From contig NC_060114.1 in the NCBI RefSeq assembly GCF_021155765.1, positions 19,822,501-19,886,500 of the forward strand: a stretch of 64,000 bases of DNA. Reading direction: 5' to 3'. The position numbers and the translations under genes are program-made. Below the pieces are notes generated by a model, which had not been told where the DNA came from, made no database searches, and was given only the letters and a program-made list of their open reading frames with translations. This stretch comes from Diprion similis (taxonomy: Eukaryota > Arthropoda > Insecta > Hymenoptera > Diprionidae). Numbering within the stretch: the stretch's first letter is position 1; the number at the start of each line of letters is the position of its first letter. Below, piece after piece: positions 13,143 through 27,841 of this stretch.

Positions 13143-13586
13143 TTGATCGACGGGATCTCGTCCCTCCTGTCTCTTTGCAGTATTACATTCGACTGTTTAC
13201 CTACCCTGCATCGAATCCAAAAGGGTTTCTCACCTACCTTATACGCTATGGAGCCAAACGAAGATGTGGCGTCTTCATTCTCAGGATCATCCTATAAGTC
13301 AACAAGTTCGCAGCTCTCAATAATCGGGGGAATGAACGACCGGCGAGAATTCTGTCCCGCGTGTAGGGCCTGTCCATCCGCGCATCAGAAGACGGTTAAA
13401 GGTACTAGTACCCAAATAGCATCCACACTTCGGAAAGTGGAGGCCGTGAATGCCAAGTGGTCCTCGTCCCTTGGTAACTACCGCTATTTGAAGGCACCAG
13501 AAACTACGCCAGTCGATGTATCGATCCTTGAAATTGTGCCACGAATAGAAAGCGTCGCTTCGTCAAGTGGCCGGCACACTCTTTGA
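13143..13586 (+). CDS. Orphan open reading frame, 147 aa, function unknown
   Basis: A continuous plus-strand frame starts at ATG 13143 and ends at TGA. The translation has a CPACRAC stretch and is rich in serine and threonine. I recognise no family, signal peptide or membrane segment. It could be a chance frame in this moderately GC-rich stretch, part of an unrecognised spliced gene, or a relic. Nothing in the context points to a role. Confidence 0.12.
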   Translation: MIDGISSLLSLCSITFDCLPTLHRIQKGFSPTLYAMEPNEDVASSFSGSSYKSTSSQLSIIGGMNDRREFCPACRACPSAHQKTVKGTSTQIASTLRKVEAVNAKWSSSLGNYRYLKAPETTPVDVSILEIVPRIESVASSSGRHTL

Positions 13587-13969
13587 GGAGGCTCCAACTC
13601 ATCGTCACGATGACAGAGAGAGAGAATAGCGCGGTGGACCAAGAGTGCAAGAGAGAGATGCATGGAAAGAGAGAAAAAGAACTGAACTGCGGTGATTTCC
13701 GTTGTCTCCACGACCCGCACACCGTCCGCCAAACCCTCTTCGGCTTGGGCTAGGATGCTGTCGGGGGATAATAAGTGTCACCTTCATTACGCGAGCAATT
13801 ATAATCATTAGAACTGAAGAAAAGTTGCATCCACCAGTAGGTACGCCCGAGGATGGAATCTAGTGAAGGGTACTGCTGCTACATGGTTTCAGATGTCTTT
13901 GGCATCGGACCACCGCACCGGTTCACCACTGACGCAGCGAGTCAATATTCTCCGCGTCATCTCGAGTGG

Positions 13970-14500
13970 CTAGCGCACTCCTCGCATATGAATCTTTTTC
14001 GAATTAATTAGGATCCCACCGTTCTCCAGCATCGCTTCAAGCAACTCCTGAGGCTCTTTGCTCGCGAAATCTGTCCCGGTATATACTCGTGAGTGCAGCA
14101 TTGGCTCATCCATGCTCGCAACAGCGTCGGCCGGATGGTCGACAGTCTCTACTTTCAGGTTCTCGTACAATAATCGCGATAACGAGACATTGAGAGCGGC
14201 TTCCTCCGCAATCAGGTCATTCCGGGTCTCCTAGGCGACTCGCTGAGTGGGTATCCACCAACGACGCAGTACCCGTTTCGCCTGATGGTTAACGAATCAG
14301 GTCTCGCACATCACAACGTCGCAGTATGACGTCACTGCCGTCAAGTTGGGGTGCTAAAGAGGAAGTCGACTATCCGCGTGTTGGAATGCTCGAAGAACTT
14401 CTCAACCGAATTGCTCTTGATCTCAGGGGTGACGGATCATGTGAATATCGCACTCGTGGACAACTTTGTTTACCAATCTCTTCTGTTCCCTCTTCTTCTT
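13970..14500 (-). pseudogene. Decayed protein-like reading frame, family not recognised
   Basis: On the minus strand, about 13970-14233 reads as an open frame with protein-like composition, containing LIAEEAALNVSLSRLLYENL, the segment MDEPMLHSRVYTG and the tail ILINSKKIHMRGVR before a stop. It is preceded by CCTAG, which could be a 3' splice site or simply an in-frame stop. Further upstream, protein-like pieces (for example EKFFEHSNTRIVDFLF and VNHQAKRVLRRWWIP) appear in different frames, separated by stops and apparent frameshifts. This pattern suggests an inactivated gene or an old insertion. It could also be one genuine exon plus chance frames. I cannot name the family. Confidence 0.3.
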
Positions 14501-16172
14501 CTTCTTCTTAACGCCCTTAGTACCTTCAGTGAATTGCGGAACCGTACGAGAAACTGTCCGTGACCCTCGAAAGCTCTCGTGTTCTTACACAGTAGGAAGA
14601 ATTTCAGCATGAACTTCCGTAGACTATAATTTTACATCAACCTAACTCTATCTGATGGTAAATTTTCGGAATAGATCACAAAAATAGCTACACAGTGGTC
14701 CGCACCGGCTAATTTGGATACCACATTCTGATCAATGTTGAAACAAAAAACCTCAACTCGGGTCTAAATCGATACCGTTAACTTTTTCCTTCAACAGAGT
14801 ACAATCTGATACCCAAAATGCGCGATCTTTCTGTATGGGGCGGCCATCAGTTCCAATTCCGCTTCTCAGAAATGGGAAGAAAGAGGTTGAAACCATCTAG
14901 GCTGCGAGTGGTGAACGCATTTCTGTCGAGTATCGCGATGAATTCATTTTTCGGGGGTTGACTGGGTGAGAATCGACAGGCAATAAACAAGTGGCCGATC
15001 TATTCTTACCCCGCGTCTTCTTGTCAAGGAAGAAATTAGATTCTGCTGAGGTTGTGTGCGTCACGCGGAGCACCAACACTCCGCGGTCTGGTTAGAGTTT
15101 TTTTTTCGCGAACGTCAGCTGTAAGCCGGTAACACAGTGGTAAGGGGTTCCCGGTTTGGCTCAGTCCCTAGCCTCTGGGGCGGTTGAGGACCGCTTCAGG
15201 TGGATGAGACGACGATGCACGATAAGCACGCCCGTTCTCCAAGTCCTTGTCTCTCTCCTACCGCGCCCTGGCTTCCCCCCCTCCGCCAGCCGGGATGCCC
15301 CCGACACTTCCTGTGACCCTGTTCCACCTCGTCCCGCCACCGATGCTGCTGCTGCTGCTGCGCCCTCTGCAGTGGCGCAGCGGAGTTCCGCAAGCTTCGG
15401 TTCGCGCTTTATTGCATTATTATATTACGTTTTGGCTGACGTCGTAGCGCGTTTAGTCTACTGCCGCAGATCCTGCAGACGTCGCGTCAATCCGTCGACA
15501 TATTCGCGGTTACACCTAGACTCCTCTTCGAAGTCGCTTTATTTTTTTTTTTTTACTCCAGTTTGTCACGTGGATGCCGCAATGTCTGTGGGATATATAT
15601 ATATATGTATGGATGTAGAATCTTTCTCCGTCTCTTGAGAAGACCTATTGTTTCGAATGACTATGGGCCTTCGTCGAGGGAACGAGAGCGGAATAAATAA
15701 TCCGCAACTTCTTACCTCGCATCGTCAGCTGTGGTATTTAGACGATACTGGAAATAAAGCCGGTTCTACTGGAATTATTCTGGATTTGAGTCAATCGTCA
15801 ATTTGAAAATATTTTTTTTTTTATTCTCTTTGCTTCGAGTTTGTTTGTTTGTTTGTTGTTTTTATTTTTTTGTCCAGATAATGTCATTTTTAACTCTTCT
15901 CTTTCTATCTTGTAAATTATAGCTTACCTGAGCATGCTGGATATGAAAATTACGATGATCGTGTAAACAATTACGAACGAATAATCATGTTGATCGAATT
16001 GTAGACAGAAAAAAGGAACACTACGTATATGTAGGATAGAGGACATTTATTTTATTTAATCTTTATTATTATTATTAGGTTCATAATTATCATTTATTCT
16101 ACCGACACTATATTTATATTTATATTTGTATTTATATATATTTATATATATATATGTATGTATATTTATATG

Positions 16173-16210
<38 letters not shown>

Positions 16211-16330
16211 GAGAATACCCTACATTATGTCAATAATTATGCGTGGATTCAAAGGACGTTTTTTATGTGTAAGTAGGCGTATGTTTGTGTTTTGGATAAT
16301 TTTCACACGTGTCAGGAGATTTCTTATTAA

Positions 16331-16395
16331 ACATCCATCCATCCATCCATTTATCCATCCATCTATCCATCTATCCATCCATCCATCCATCCATA
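16331..16395. repeat. (CATC)n microsatellite
   Basis: A near-perfect CATC tetranucleotide array with a few ATC/TATC interruptions. It lies next to a long TA-rich stretch at 16110-16211. Confidence 0.9.
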
Positions 16396-16743
16396 CGATA
16401 AGAAGTTCGCAATAAGTTCTTGCATGTTTGGGTTTGTGTTTGTGTTTGTGTTTTTGTTTATGTTTACCTGTGTTATAAATGTATATGTGTGTATATACCT
16501 ACTATATGTTATTACTTTGTACCACCCATAAAATACGCTTTACCCAGTATTCACGCGGCTGGTAATTGATCAAGTACGAATAGTGATAGTGAATCTACTA
16601 CCAGCCATAGGTCACAGTTATAATAGTCGATCAATCATATAGTCGTCTCTTATTATTTATAATCTCGAGCAACTGTATATTGTACACAAAAACAATATAT
16701 GAATTATATCCTCTTGCGTTTTATTAGTATTACAGTAAAATTA

Positions 16744-16757
16744 TCATCGTCATCACT

Positions 16758-16814
<57 letters not shown>

Positions 16815-16843
16815 GTCGTCGTCGTCATCGTAACCATCATCAT
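16744..16843. repeat. (ATC)n microsatellite
   Basis: About 100 bp of ATC/GTC trinucleotides. On the minus strand it reads as a long aspartate run, which is a by-product of the repeat and not a gene. Confidence 0.9.
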
Positions 16844-17629
16844 CCGTGTTTTTTTTTTTTTTTAATTTTTGTTTCATTTTACACCTTTTTTTATTGAAAA
16901 AACTGGATTGTATGTAAAGATATTTCAAAGAAAAGAACAAAAAAAAAAAAAAAAAAAACAATCGTCTGCCGACCTAGGCGGTATTCGAATAAATAAAAGT
17001 TTTCATTTTTGCGATTCTTTTGTTTTTTTTTTTTATGTTTTTTTTCCCTCCCCTAAATATGTTATATATAAATATAATATACATTGCATATATCATATGT
17101 GTATAGTACTTGTGATCGCGCCTTGTACGTTTTTCGTTTTACCGATAGATATTTGGGGTATTTCTCCGAGGCGTGTCCAACGTTATATTTATATGTATAT
17201 ATGTATGTATATGTCACCAAATAAATAACAACGATAAATGTCGAAGTAGAAAAAGGGAAATGAAAAAAAAAAATAAATAAAAAAAATGATAATGTAAAAA
17301 AGTTACGAAAAAAAAAAAGTCACCGGAGAAAGAGAAAAACGGCAGGAAAGGTATTCTGATGCTATTTTACAAACCATACTAAGATCTCCATTTTTCATTA
17401 TTTTATGCGAATATAATTCATGTCAATGAAGAAAAATCAATAAATAACAAAATTGATAACGGGAAATAGAATTAAATGATCGATCAATGAACATCCAGCC
17501 GATGGTGCTTTGGAAATTACGTACAAAGACTTTCGAATATGTGTGATCTTATAATTATAAAACTGAGGGACAATAAACGCGGTAAATGAGAAAAAAAAAG
17601 ATTTTTTTATTTTTTTCAAGTGCATGGTT

Positions 17630-17660
<31 letters not shown>

Positions 17661-18149
17661 TTGTCACAACTGTCTACATACATGTAAAATATATACATGT
17701 AAAATATATATATTATATATATATTTTTTGTGTACGTGTGTAAATTTGTATAGTATCTTTTTTTTCTATTCCTCATGTTTTTCAACATTGTTAACAAATA
17801 TTCGTTTCTTTTTGATGGAATGGTTTGTGCTTTTTTTTTTCCTTTCTGTCTGTGTTTTTTGTTTTTTTTTCCTTCCTTCTCTTCTTCATTCTTTGTCAAC
17901 AAAGAGCTTTGCGTGTCTCCCGCTTCATCGTCTCAATTGTCGTCAGTGAAGAATCATGTTTCGTGGGAATAAAAATTTTCTGACATGTCTATAGAGGTGT
18001 ACGTAAATCATTATACTTAAATCATTCCGTCATTATTATAAACATATATGTGCATACGAGTATATGTATACATGTATATACATACGTATATACATACGTA
18101 TACGTACACATGCGCAATTTGTATTATATGTATACATACACATATATAT

Positions 18150-18220
18150 GTACAATAATAGCAATATTAATAATAATAATAACAATAATAATAGTAATAA
18201 TAATAGTAATAATAATGGTA

Positions 18221-18272
<52 letters not shown>
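18150..18272. repeat. (AAT)n microsatellite just downstream of the Ssdp stop codon
   Basis: AAT repeats with AGT/AAC variants occupy the first bases after the Ssdp terminal stop (18291, reading leftward). The array would therefore be part of the Ssdp 3' UTR. Confidence 0.85.
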
Positions 18273-18273
<1 letters not shown>

Positions 18274-18290
18274 TCTTTCTCTATGTATCA

Positions 18291-19080
18291 TTATTGCATG
18301 AAATAGTCTGGATGATCTGAATCCTTTTCAAACCTCTTCGCTTCCTCTTGCATGCTCTCCTTGATTTTCAGTATGGCTGCCGACTCGGTCTGATCCTGCG
18401 AACCAACCAACACCAGGCCGGTTACACGTAAGGTCAGGCAAACCCATTGACAGGGCACCTTACCAAATATGCGCAGCGTTCCACCAAGGCTTCGACATGA
18501 ATTGTTATGCATTTTTTTCATTTTACTTTTATTCATTATCCCGCAGTCTTAGAAGACGTATTCAATATATCGACAAAGCAAACTCGACAAAAGGTATATT
18601 GTACAAATTTTTTCGCAACAGAGGTTACGTAACAAAAGAGAGAGAGAACAAAAAAAAGAAGAAAAAAAAAAAAAAAAGAAAGAAACTAAAAAAAATTTCG
18701 AAAGATAAAAAAAATCACGTCTTTTTTTTTTTTCTTTTTTTCTTGAAGCGCTTCGTTTTCCGTTTTCTATTGCGTTTTTTTTGTTTCTCGGCATTCAAAA
18801 CGTTTACGAAATTCGTTGCAAAACATTTTTTTTTTTTTCAAAATCTTATGTTCGAATCTTGGGGAGAATGCTGGCTGGCATACGCGTAGCGTAGTGTGGT
18901 GGTGCGTTGGTGGGGCTACGTTGGGTCACGAAACAATATAAGGTAGTAGCAGTAGTGAAATTGGGTGGAACAAAAAAAAAAAAAAAAATTATCGTGTATC
19001 GGGATTTCAATTTTCTAGGGTGCTCTGACCCACAACACATGGACGTTAAAACTGTGAGAGGCTTTTTTTCTTAATATATA

Positions 19081-19130
<50 letters not shown>

Positions 19131-22100
19131 GTATATATGTATATACGTCACATCACTATTGAAACAGTGTGTACAAATTTGAACCGCGTGTAGAAAAAAC
19201 AAAAATACTTGTTCATTTTTGACGGTAAGAAGTGAGAAGAAAACGAGAAAAAAAAAATACAAATCAAAAAAAAAAAATCCAAATTTGGAAACAAAGCAAG
19301 TTTCACGAAAACAAAACAAGCAAAAACACCTGCCCCCCACACACACGCACACTTCGCTAAACTCGATTATAATGTATGTAATTTCTTTTTCTTTTTTTTT
19401 TTTTTTGCATTTATCAATTAATGTTTTCCATCTACATAATTTTTAATTAATTTCTTTTTTTCTTTTTTTCTTTTCTTTTGTGAACGCATTTATCAACAAC
19501 CACTTCCACACGCATCCATGTGCTACAGGTCAGTACAGGCTAGTACTATATAGCTACCATTTGTTTTTTACTCATAATATACATATTTCGTGTATTTTCA
19601 TTTTTTTATCATTGCATATCGTTTATGCCCGTTTTTGTTTGTTTTTTTTTTTTTTTTCCAACTCAAACCGTAATATATGCATCATGTGTGGAAAATATGT
19701 TACAGATCGAGTGTTTCACGTTTCTCTAATGCAGAGGCTAAATTATATACACGGTAATACAAGTGAAATAAAGTGAAATGGACGAAATTCGGAAGGACAG
19801 CTTTTTTTATTCACGTCCGCTCGAAACTTTGGTGTTTTTTTTTTTTTTTTGTTTTTTTCATCTTTCTTACTCCCTTCTCAACGAAAAATTTTTTTTTTCA
19901 CATCCAGAGGTTAAAAACGTAACAGTGAAACACCCGTTCCGATAGACCGAATGAAAACTACGACTGAAAAAACGAACCGAGAAAAAATTGGAAGAGAAGA
20001 ACAAAAAAAGAAAAAAAAGAAAAAAAAAAACAATCGAATGCATGAAAAAATCTAAGATGAACGAGAAAAACGATAGATATATATATACCGGCAGCCAGCA
20101 CCCTGCGGGTTATTACAAATAAAAACAAAACGCAATATATCTCAGTGTAACATGATTACATTTATTGTCTCGATCTCCCTGGCATATATAGGCATATATA
20201 TTATTATATGTCATCATCAGGCGTATATAGCTTACAACGTGGGAGTATTGGAGATTATACCATTTAATAAAATACTATATAAGATACGTTTACGTTACAA
20301 GATGTGTGTGCTGCGATATTATATATAGAATTTTTCAACTATATAGGTATATATACCCCGCGATTTTATCATCTTCCTATAGCTATAGTATATTAGCTTT
20401 ATTTTCTTTCACGATAACGTCGATCGGAAGGATTTTCCATTTCGCATTGTCATTCGCTTCTGTAACCGAACGTCCAATCAGCCTCGCCGAAATACGTAGA
20501 AGAGAACAACAGCCATAAAAAGAGAAAAAAAAATCCCCCAAAAAAAAAAAAAAAAAAAAAAAACTTGCACGATAATGTGATAACTTTTAGTAGCAGCTTT
20601 ATCTTTATGTATATGTATATCCATACATACATACATATATATATATATATAGATATATGTACGTATATATATATATTGTCGAAGGACAGATTGTAAGGAA
20701 TAAAATTAATAAATAAGTATGCAAAAAAGACGAAGAGAATAAAAAATAATGAATAAATAAAAATAATTAAAAATTCACATTAAGTCACATTGTTCGTTTC
20801 TCGTTATTCTCTCTTTCTCTTTCTCTCTCTCTTCCCTTTCTTCGCTTTGTCTATCATATTTTTTTTTTTTTTTTCCGTTCCATTCGCATATCATCACCTT
20901 CTCATCCGTATGGATTTTCAGAGAGGTTGAAAAATTTATTGTAATACTAAACAGAGAATAAAAAAATTAAAAAAAAAAAACCCAAAAAAAATTTCAACGG
21001 AAGGAAAGAAAGGAGAAAAAAAATATTTAAACAAAAACCACAACACCGTCAACAATATCGAGAGCCGCGAGAGAATGAAATCTTGGAACGTAAGCGTACC
21101 TTTTCTTTTTCATCGTGTACATTTTCGAACTGAACATGATAAAATTATATAAAAATTCAATTATTACAGTTTAAGGCAGGGAGGGATGTAAGAGAGAGAT
21201 GGGGGGGGGGGGTTGGTTGGTTGGTTGTAGTATTTTCGTTTCGCTATAACAGTATTATCATAACAGGAAATATTACGATAACGTACTTTCGAATGCAATT
21301 TTCTTGTCTTTTTTTTTTCTTTTTTTTTTTTTTATCATCAAGTATCTTTTTACGTAAAAGTAACTATAACAGCAGCACAGCATAGTCTGGTACTGACCTA
21401 TAACCAACGGCAATAACATACATGTATACACATAGTATATATAAGTAATAATAATAATATACGCATAATAATAATATGTATATACAAATGTGTATACGAA
21501 CATATTATATTGTTGAATTCCATACGTTTGCAAGAGAAAAAAAAAGAAGAGTATTTTGGAAAAAAAAAAAAAAAAAAAAAAACAAGCTACGTTTCGGATG
21601 TAGAAAAAAAAAGAAAAAAAAAAAATGATGAAAAGATATTCATTAAGATTTATAGATAAAAAAGAATATTCCAGAATTCGTTGAATAAGATGGAAATTAA
21701 TTTACGGATATTCTTTTTTAAATATATATATATATGTATATAATACGCATCTAGACATGTATTGTATAATAAAATATATCGTCAATATATATATATCATT
21801 CCTCAATATCTCTCTCCCCATTCCTATTTTATGCATCAATCAATATTATTACTTTTATCGTCTTTCACTCACTCACAGTAATATATATATATATATATAT
21901 ATTACATACTACCTATATAGGTTCAGTACTCGTATCGCCTGGCAGGCATAAGCATTGAAAATCCTCAATTGTTATTATTTAATCCGTATAGAAAAATATT
22001 TCTTTTTTGTACCGTATTACTGTGTACTTTTTATTTTTTTCCTTTTCCTTTTCCTTTTCTTTCTTATTTCTTCTTCTATTCCATTTTCTTTCTTCTCTAA

Positions 22101-23221
22101 ACATTTTTCTACACGCATACATATATGTGTATTGTATACATAACATATATTTATACACACACGCGTAGGTATGTATAAAAATGTGTGTATATATACACAC
22201 ACACACACACACACACGCGCGCACACATTTATATAATGTTCTCTCAAATATTATATCCAAATACAAGATACTTCATCTGTCGTATAATTTGCCATCTTTT
22301 TTTTTTTTCTTCTCCCAGTTTTCTTAATTTTGTCTTTACTTTTTGTCCAAGCAAAAAATCGATCTTGGCCGTTACAGGTTTTTAAGGATATATTCATTTT
22401 TGTATATATATATATACATATACTTATATGCCTGCCTTTTGAGTATATATAATTCAAATAGTATTTCATAAAAATTCGAAATTAGGCAAGAGTCACGACA
22501 CATACCTGCAGTATACATTGTACATACGGTATCATATTAATTTTCTTTTCCACCTTTTCTATTCCACGTATAACCTACTCTGAGTAAAAAGGAGAACAAA
22601 AACAAAATTTACAATATGAATCGTTTCACATGAATTCAGACGGTAATGACACAAATATGAAATCGAAACGAACATGTGAGGGAGAATTTTTTTTTTTTTT
22701 TTTCTTTTTTCCGCGAAAAAAAAAGTCAAAATGGAATTGTGTCTTTCTTTTCTTTGTTTTTCTTCCTCCACAAGTCGGAAAGTCACGAAAGATTAATTTT
22801 ACCATTTACGAATAGAAACGTGGTACAGATATACGTTATTAAAATAACAATAATAACAATAATAACCATAATATTATAATAATAATAACAAGAATAATAA
22901 CAATAATAATAATAGTAGTAGCAGTGTAATAGTAATAATATTATTGACGGATTTTCCATCGTTGGTGAAAAAATCTTGCGATCATCGATTATCGCCGCAA
23001 TTCTTCTGGTACATCATATGTGTGTATATATATACATAAATATATATATATATTTATATATATATATGTATATACACACACGCACACACACACACACATT
23101 TATGTATGCGTATAAGTAGTGATTAAAATATAAAAACCGTCGTCGTAGTCGCCGCTTATAAATTATGTACAAAATATTACGTCGAATTGAGCAATTTTAA
23201 ACGCCAAAAAACCACCCGTAT

Positions 23222-23256
<35 letters not shown>

Positions 23257-23460
23257 TTAATTGTTATTATTAATATTATTATTATTATCATCGTCGTCGT
23301 CATCGTCATCATCATCGTCATCATCATCATTATCGTTATCATTATTAGTACTATTACCACTACCACTATTACTACTACTATTATTATTATTGTTATTATT
23401 GTTGTTGTATATTATTATTATTATCGTTGTTATTGTTACGATCGTTATCATTGTTTTTGT

Positions 23461-23503
<43 letters not shown>

Positions 23504-25521
23504 ATCACGCGAGTTGTAATTAAAAATAGGCTGCATCAGGGTGCATGTTTACGCGTATCCATAAGTTGTGCTGCGTATTGTGCAAATTATATTTACATAT
23601 ATATTTATATCTAGAACTTGTATCACGGGTGAAATAGAGAGAAAATACAAAAGCATACCTACACCCGTATAACCTAATGTTTGAAAGGGAAACACGTTTT
23701 TTTTTTTTTCTTACAACATTGCATCACGTGGATGAAAGTGGTGGGAAGGGGGTGAAAATATATCGACCGTGTTCCGTTGATCACCTGAATACTTCTCCGT
23801 TCCGACATTAATGTGTCCGAAGCGTTGCGAAGGAAAACATGAAAAAGAAAAAAAAAAAAAAAAAAAAAAACAACAGAAGATAAAAAAAAATTAAAAAAAA
23901 AAAGTGAAAGCAACTATCTACCCCCCCATTCCCCATATACATATCGCAGGTCAAGTTATACAGTCGCAATGTTGCCGAACTCGGTCATTATGACGTAAAA
24001 TTGATAATCATCGGCCAAAGAAATGAGTATGAGAAAAGAAAAATAATGGTAATAATGATGCAAAAAAAAAAAAAAACAACAAAAAAAACGTCATTTACAT
24101 GTTTGAAAATATTTTGCGTTTGTCTATAACAATATTGTGAACCGCGCGGTATTATCGTGAGCTAATATTTATATATATATATATACAAATTACATATTAT
24201 AAATATTATATATACGTAGATGAGCAATTGAATGGAGGGACTCGTTAAATATATGAGTTTAAGTGTGTATATATATATATATATGTGTATACATGTACAA
24301 GTACAAGTATACGATACTGTAAGTGTATCGACCCCGTTATTGTATATATGTATAAGTCTTGGGAAATTAGATTCGATGTCATTTTTAGGTATTATACAAA
24401 AGTAAAACAAAAAACAAGCAAGAAGAACAAAAAAAAAAAAAAGAAATTACGCGATTACAGGATTTCGGATGCGAGGAGAATTGAACGGGAATTTTCATGT
24501 TGATTTGGATATAAAAATAATGAATTACCCGTGACATTATTGTGTGGATAAAAAGAATTAGTGGATATAATTGAATATGCAACGTGCAGAAAAAGGCCTA
24601 CGAATGCTGGTTCGAATATTTCGCAATCTGATAATAAGGAAAACGGAATATTGTAAATACGTTGGGCGTAGAAAGACCGTGTCTCCATGATGCACACGAT
24701 ATTTTATGTAGAAAAAACATGTCACGCGTGTTTTCACCCGATTGAGGTTAGGTTGAAGCGTTGAAAAATGTCTGGTGATATATAACAACACTGGATAGAG
24801 AATCGTCTAATACGCTTGGCATGCTAGCGATTCGGCTCGAGTTGATGAAGCGTACGGCAGCCATCTTGTAGAGCCAGAACATATTTTATGCGCGCGAGAT
24901 TTAAACGTGATACCTGTTTGCAAAAGTTTTGAAATGATTTCATAATTAAATACATTCAATTTCATTGATAAACGCAAGAAAGCCGCGGCTGGAAAAGTTG
25001 AAATGGTGACGACACTTGAAAAGTTACGAAAATGACGTCACCAGTGTCGTTGGCCGTACAAGATGGCGGCTATTTCACTGTTTCATATCGCGCCGCTTTA
25101 GGCAGCATAGTTATAATCAGTGAAAATGTCAGATTTGTCCACAACATTTGTTTGCGCATGCGAATGCGCGTGCGCATGCGCAGGAATCACTTTGCCATCG
25201 TGTGCGCCAAAGAGGTATGAAAAAATGCGTAAAAAATACTCGCGCGACATGAAAAAATATTCTCTCACTTATCGAACGAAGTAATTACAGTAAGAGACGG
25301 AGAAAGCGAAGATTAAAAAGAAAATGGAATATTCGAACATGAGTTGAATACTAGTAGGTAAAAAATTAAAGGGTTGTATCCGCGAATGAATTTCAAAAAA
25401 ATAATAATATTTATGTACATATATGATGTTTAGAATAGATAGATTAACGTTTCTAAGGAGAAAGACAGCCTTTTTAATATAAAATAATTTAGGCACCGTC
25501 TCCTCCCCCCCCCCCTCGCTG

Positions 25522-25559
<38 letters not shown>

Positions 25560-26055
25560 ACCATTAGTAGCTAAATCCTCAAATAAATACGAATAAAGGT
25601 TATGAATAATAATAATAATAATAATAATATCATCAATAATAATGGTAAGAATAATAGTATTCTAATGATAGTAAAAATAGTAATAAAATAGTAATAATAA
25701 TAATGACAATAATAATAATAATAATAATGATAATAGTAATAGTAACAGCAATGATAATATAATAACTAAAGCGACAAATCGTTGACGGTAAATACTATTA
25801 TGCGATTATGTTAAGATCCGTATGATGTATAATCATGTAACGAAACGAGTGCGAGAGAGAAGAAGAAATAAAATAATACGAAATGGAGGAAAAAATTGGA
25901 AGAAAGAAAGTGTCGAAAAAAAAAAAATCGAACAAGATAATAATCATATTATTTATATTAGGTATGTATATAGGTACTTTTTCAACCTTTTTGAGTATTT
26001 AATGCGGCTAAAGCAATTGTTTTATTATACGCACACACGCACACACACATATATG

Positions 26056-26086
<31 letters not shown>

Positions 26087-26995
26087 GTTTATGTATGTAG
26101 TATTATTTATTTACTTATTTTTTTTTTTATGGCGGGATGCAGCAATTAATTAATTAAGAAAAGTTACATATGTGTATACATACATATATATATATATATA
26201 TCATTGTCATTTTCAAGTCTTATATTATCTAACTGTATATATATTTATATATATTAAATATACTAATTGTAAGTAACCAAGATTGACACGATTGAAAAGT
26301 CGACCGATTAACGGAGCGTATAATGTTTGCGTGATGATTCGATGGTGAAAAATAAGAATAAAAAAAAAAAAAAAAAAAAAAAAACAACTCGCGAGAGTGA
26401 AGATGGAGAAAAAAAAAAGCTAGAAAACAAATGAATGAACGTAATTCGTATCAATGTTTCAAATAAAATTTGATGTCGGGGCAATATATGATAGTTAAGT
26501 ACACACGTGCCGATTGAATAATTGAAAACAATTTTAAATTCCCGAAAATACGTAGTAAAATCTTTCTGATAATGCAGATGCCTGTATAACCTTGCAAGGC
26601 ACAATAATAAGCTTCGACGGAGCTGCCGTGAAAAAATTTGGCAAATTTTTCAAGGATAGGATAATTTTATATTCCTTTTTGAGCGACACGATCCGCGTAA
26701 AAAGAGTTGAAGAAAATGATTGAAAGACAAGAAGAGAAGGGGGGGGGGGGAATAGTAAAAAAAATGAGCAGAAAAAAATAAAATGACGTATAAAAAAATA
26801 ATAATAATAATAATAATAAACGTATTTACAAATAAATCAGTTGCAAAAATCGAATGATACACTCCGTGTACTCGGAGGATGAAATGAAATCGATTTAAGT
26901 AACCCAACCAAACGTTTCTATACATATATATATGTATATGTATACGCTTCGATAAAAATAAAATCTCGACTTATTCCATGGTTTTTTATTTTATT

Positions 26996-27030
<35 letters not shown>

Positions 27031-27163
27031 GTTTTTTTTTTTTTAATTTTTGTTTTGTTTCGTTTGCTTTACTTTTAATTAATCATAAAACTAATATAGA
27101 TATTAGATGTACATCTAAGGGCAAGCATTTATCAGGTAGCACCTTCTCAAAATGAGTATACAG

Positions 27164-27208
<45 letters not shown>

Positions 27209-27787
27209 TATTATATATACACGTGTCGTCGTTGTATATTATCACTTCCGGTTATATTGAAATTAAATCACTGGTCGAATTTACGACGCGTGTTTAAGTT
27301 CGTGTTTTGTGTTCACTCTTTTTCCTCCATCGTACTTATTCATTTCACACGTGTACTACATACAACAACACAACTCGGAAACTTCTCTCGTCAAATTATA
27401 TTTGTGATTCGTATTACTTCGGTTTTTCGTATTTTTCTTTCTTTCTTTTTTTTTTCGGTTTTTTTTTTTTTTCTTGTTGTTTTCGTTTTGTTTTGTTCAG
27501 CGATTGATGGGGAGATCGTTTGTATATTATGGACGTATATGTAAAAGATACACCGTTTAATTCGAACAAGAGATCGACGTTGGCAAGATAAATGAGGTAC
27601 AAAAGCGTCGAGTAAGAAATGAAGAGACAAGAGGAGAAAAAACAAAAAAAAACAAAAACAAACTAGAAAGTAACATAAGTTTCGCTTTCCGACGCGAAGC
27701 GAAGCGAGGGAATTTTATTTTTTTTTTCTTTTCGCCCCCATTTCATACAATACGTACCAATTAAATATAAGTCCATACATATATATG

Positions 27788-27841
<54 letters not shown>

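Larger units (their letters stand above)
12281..18290. other. Intergenic region between the channel gene and the 3' end of Ssdp
   Basis: No intact gene recognised. 12281-13000 should hold the channel promoter. An orphan open frame of 147 codons (plus, 13143-13586) and a decayed protein-like frame (minus, about 13970-14500) lie here. 15156-15638 has an open frame rich in proline and CTG repeats without family resemblance. From about 15800 the sequence becomes strongly AT-rich with many microsatellites and may include the Ssdp 3' UTR, since Ssdp transcription runs leftward from 18291. Confidence 0.5.

Noticed and set aside
16704-16961. Minus-strand open frame encoding a long aspartate run
   Set aside because: It is the translation of the (ATC)n microsatellite; there is no conserved domain or splice context.
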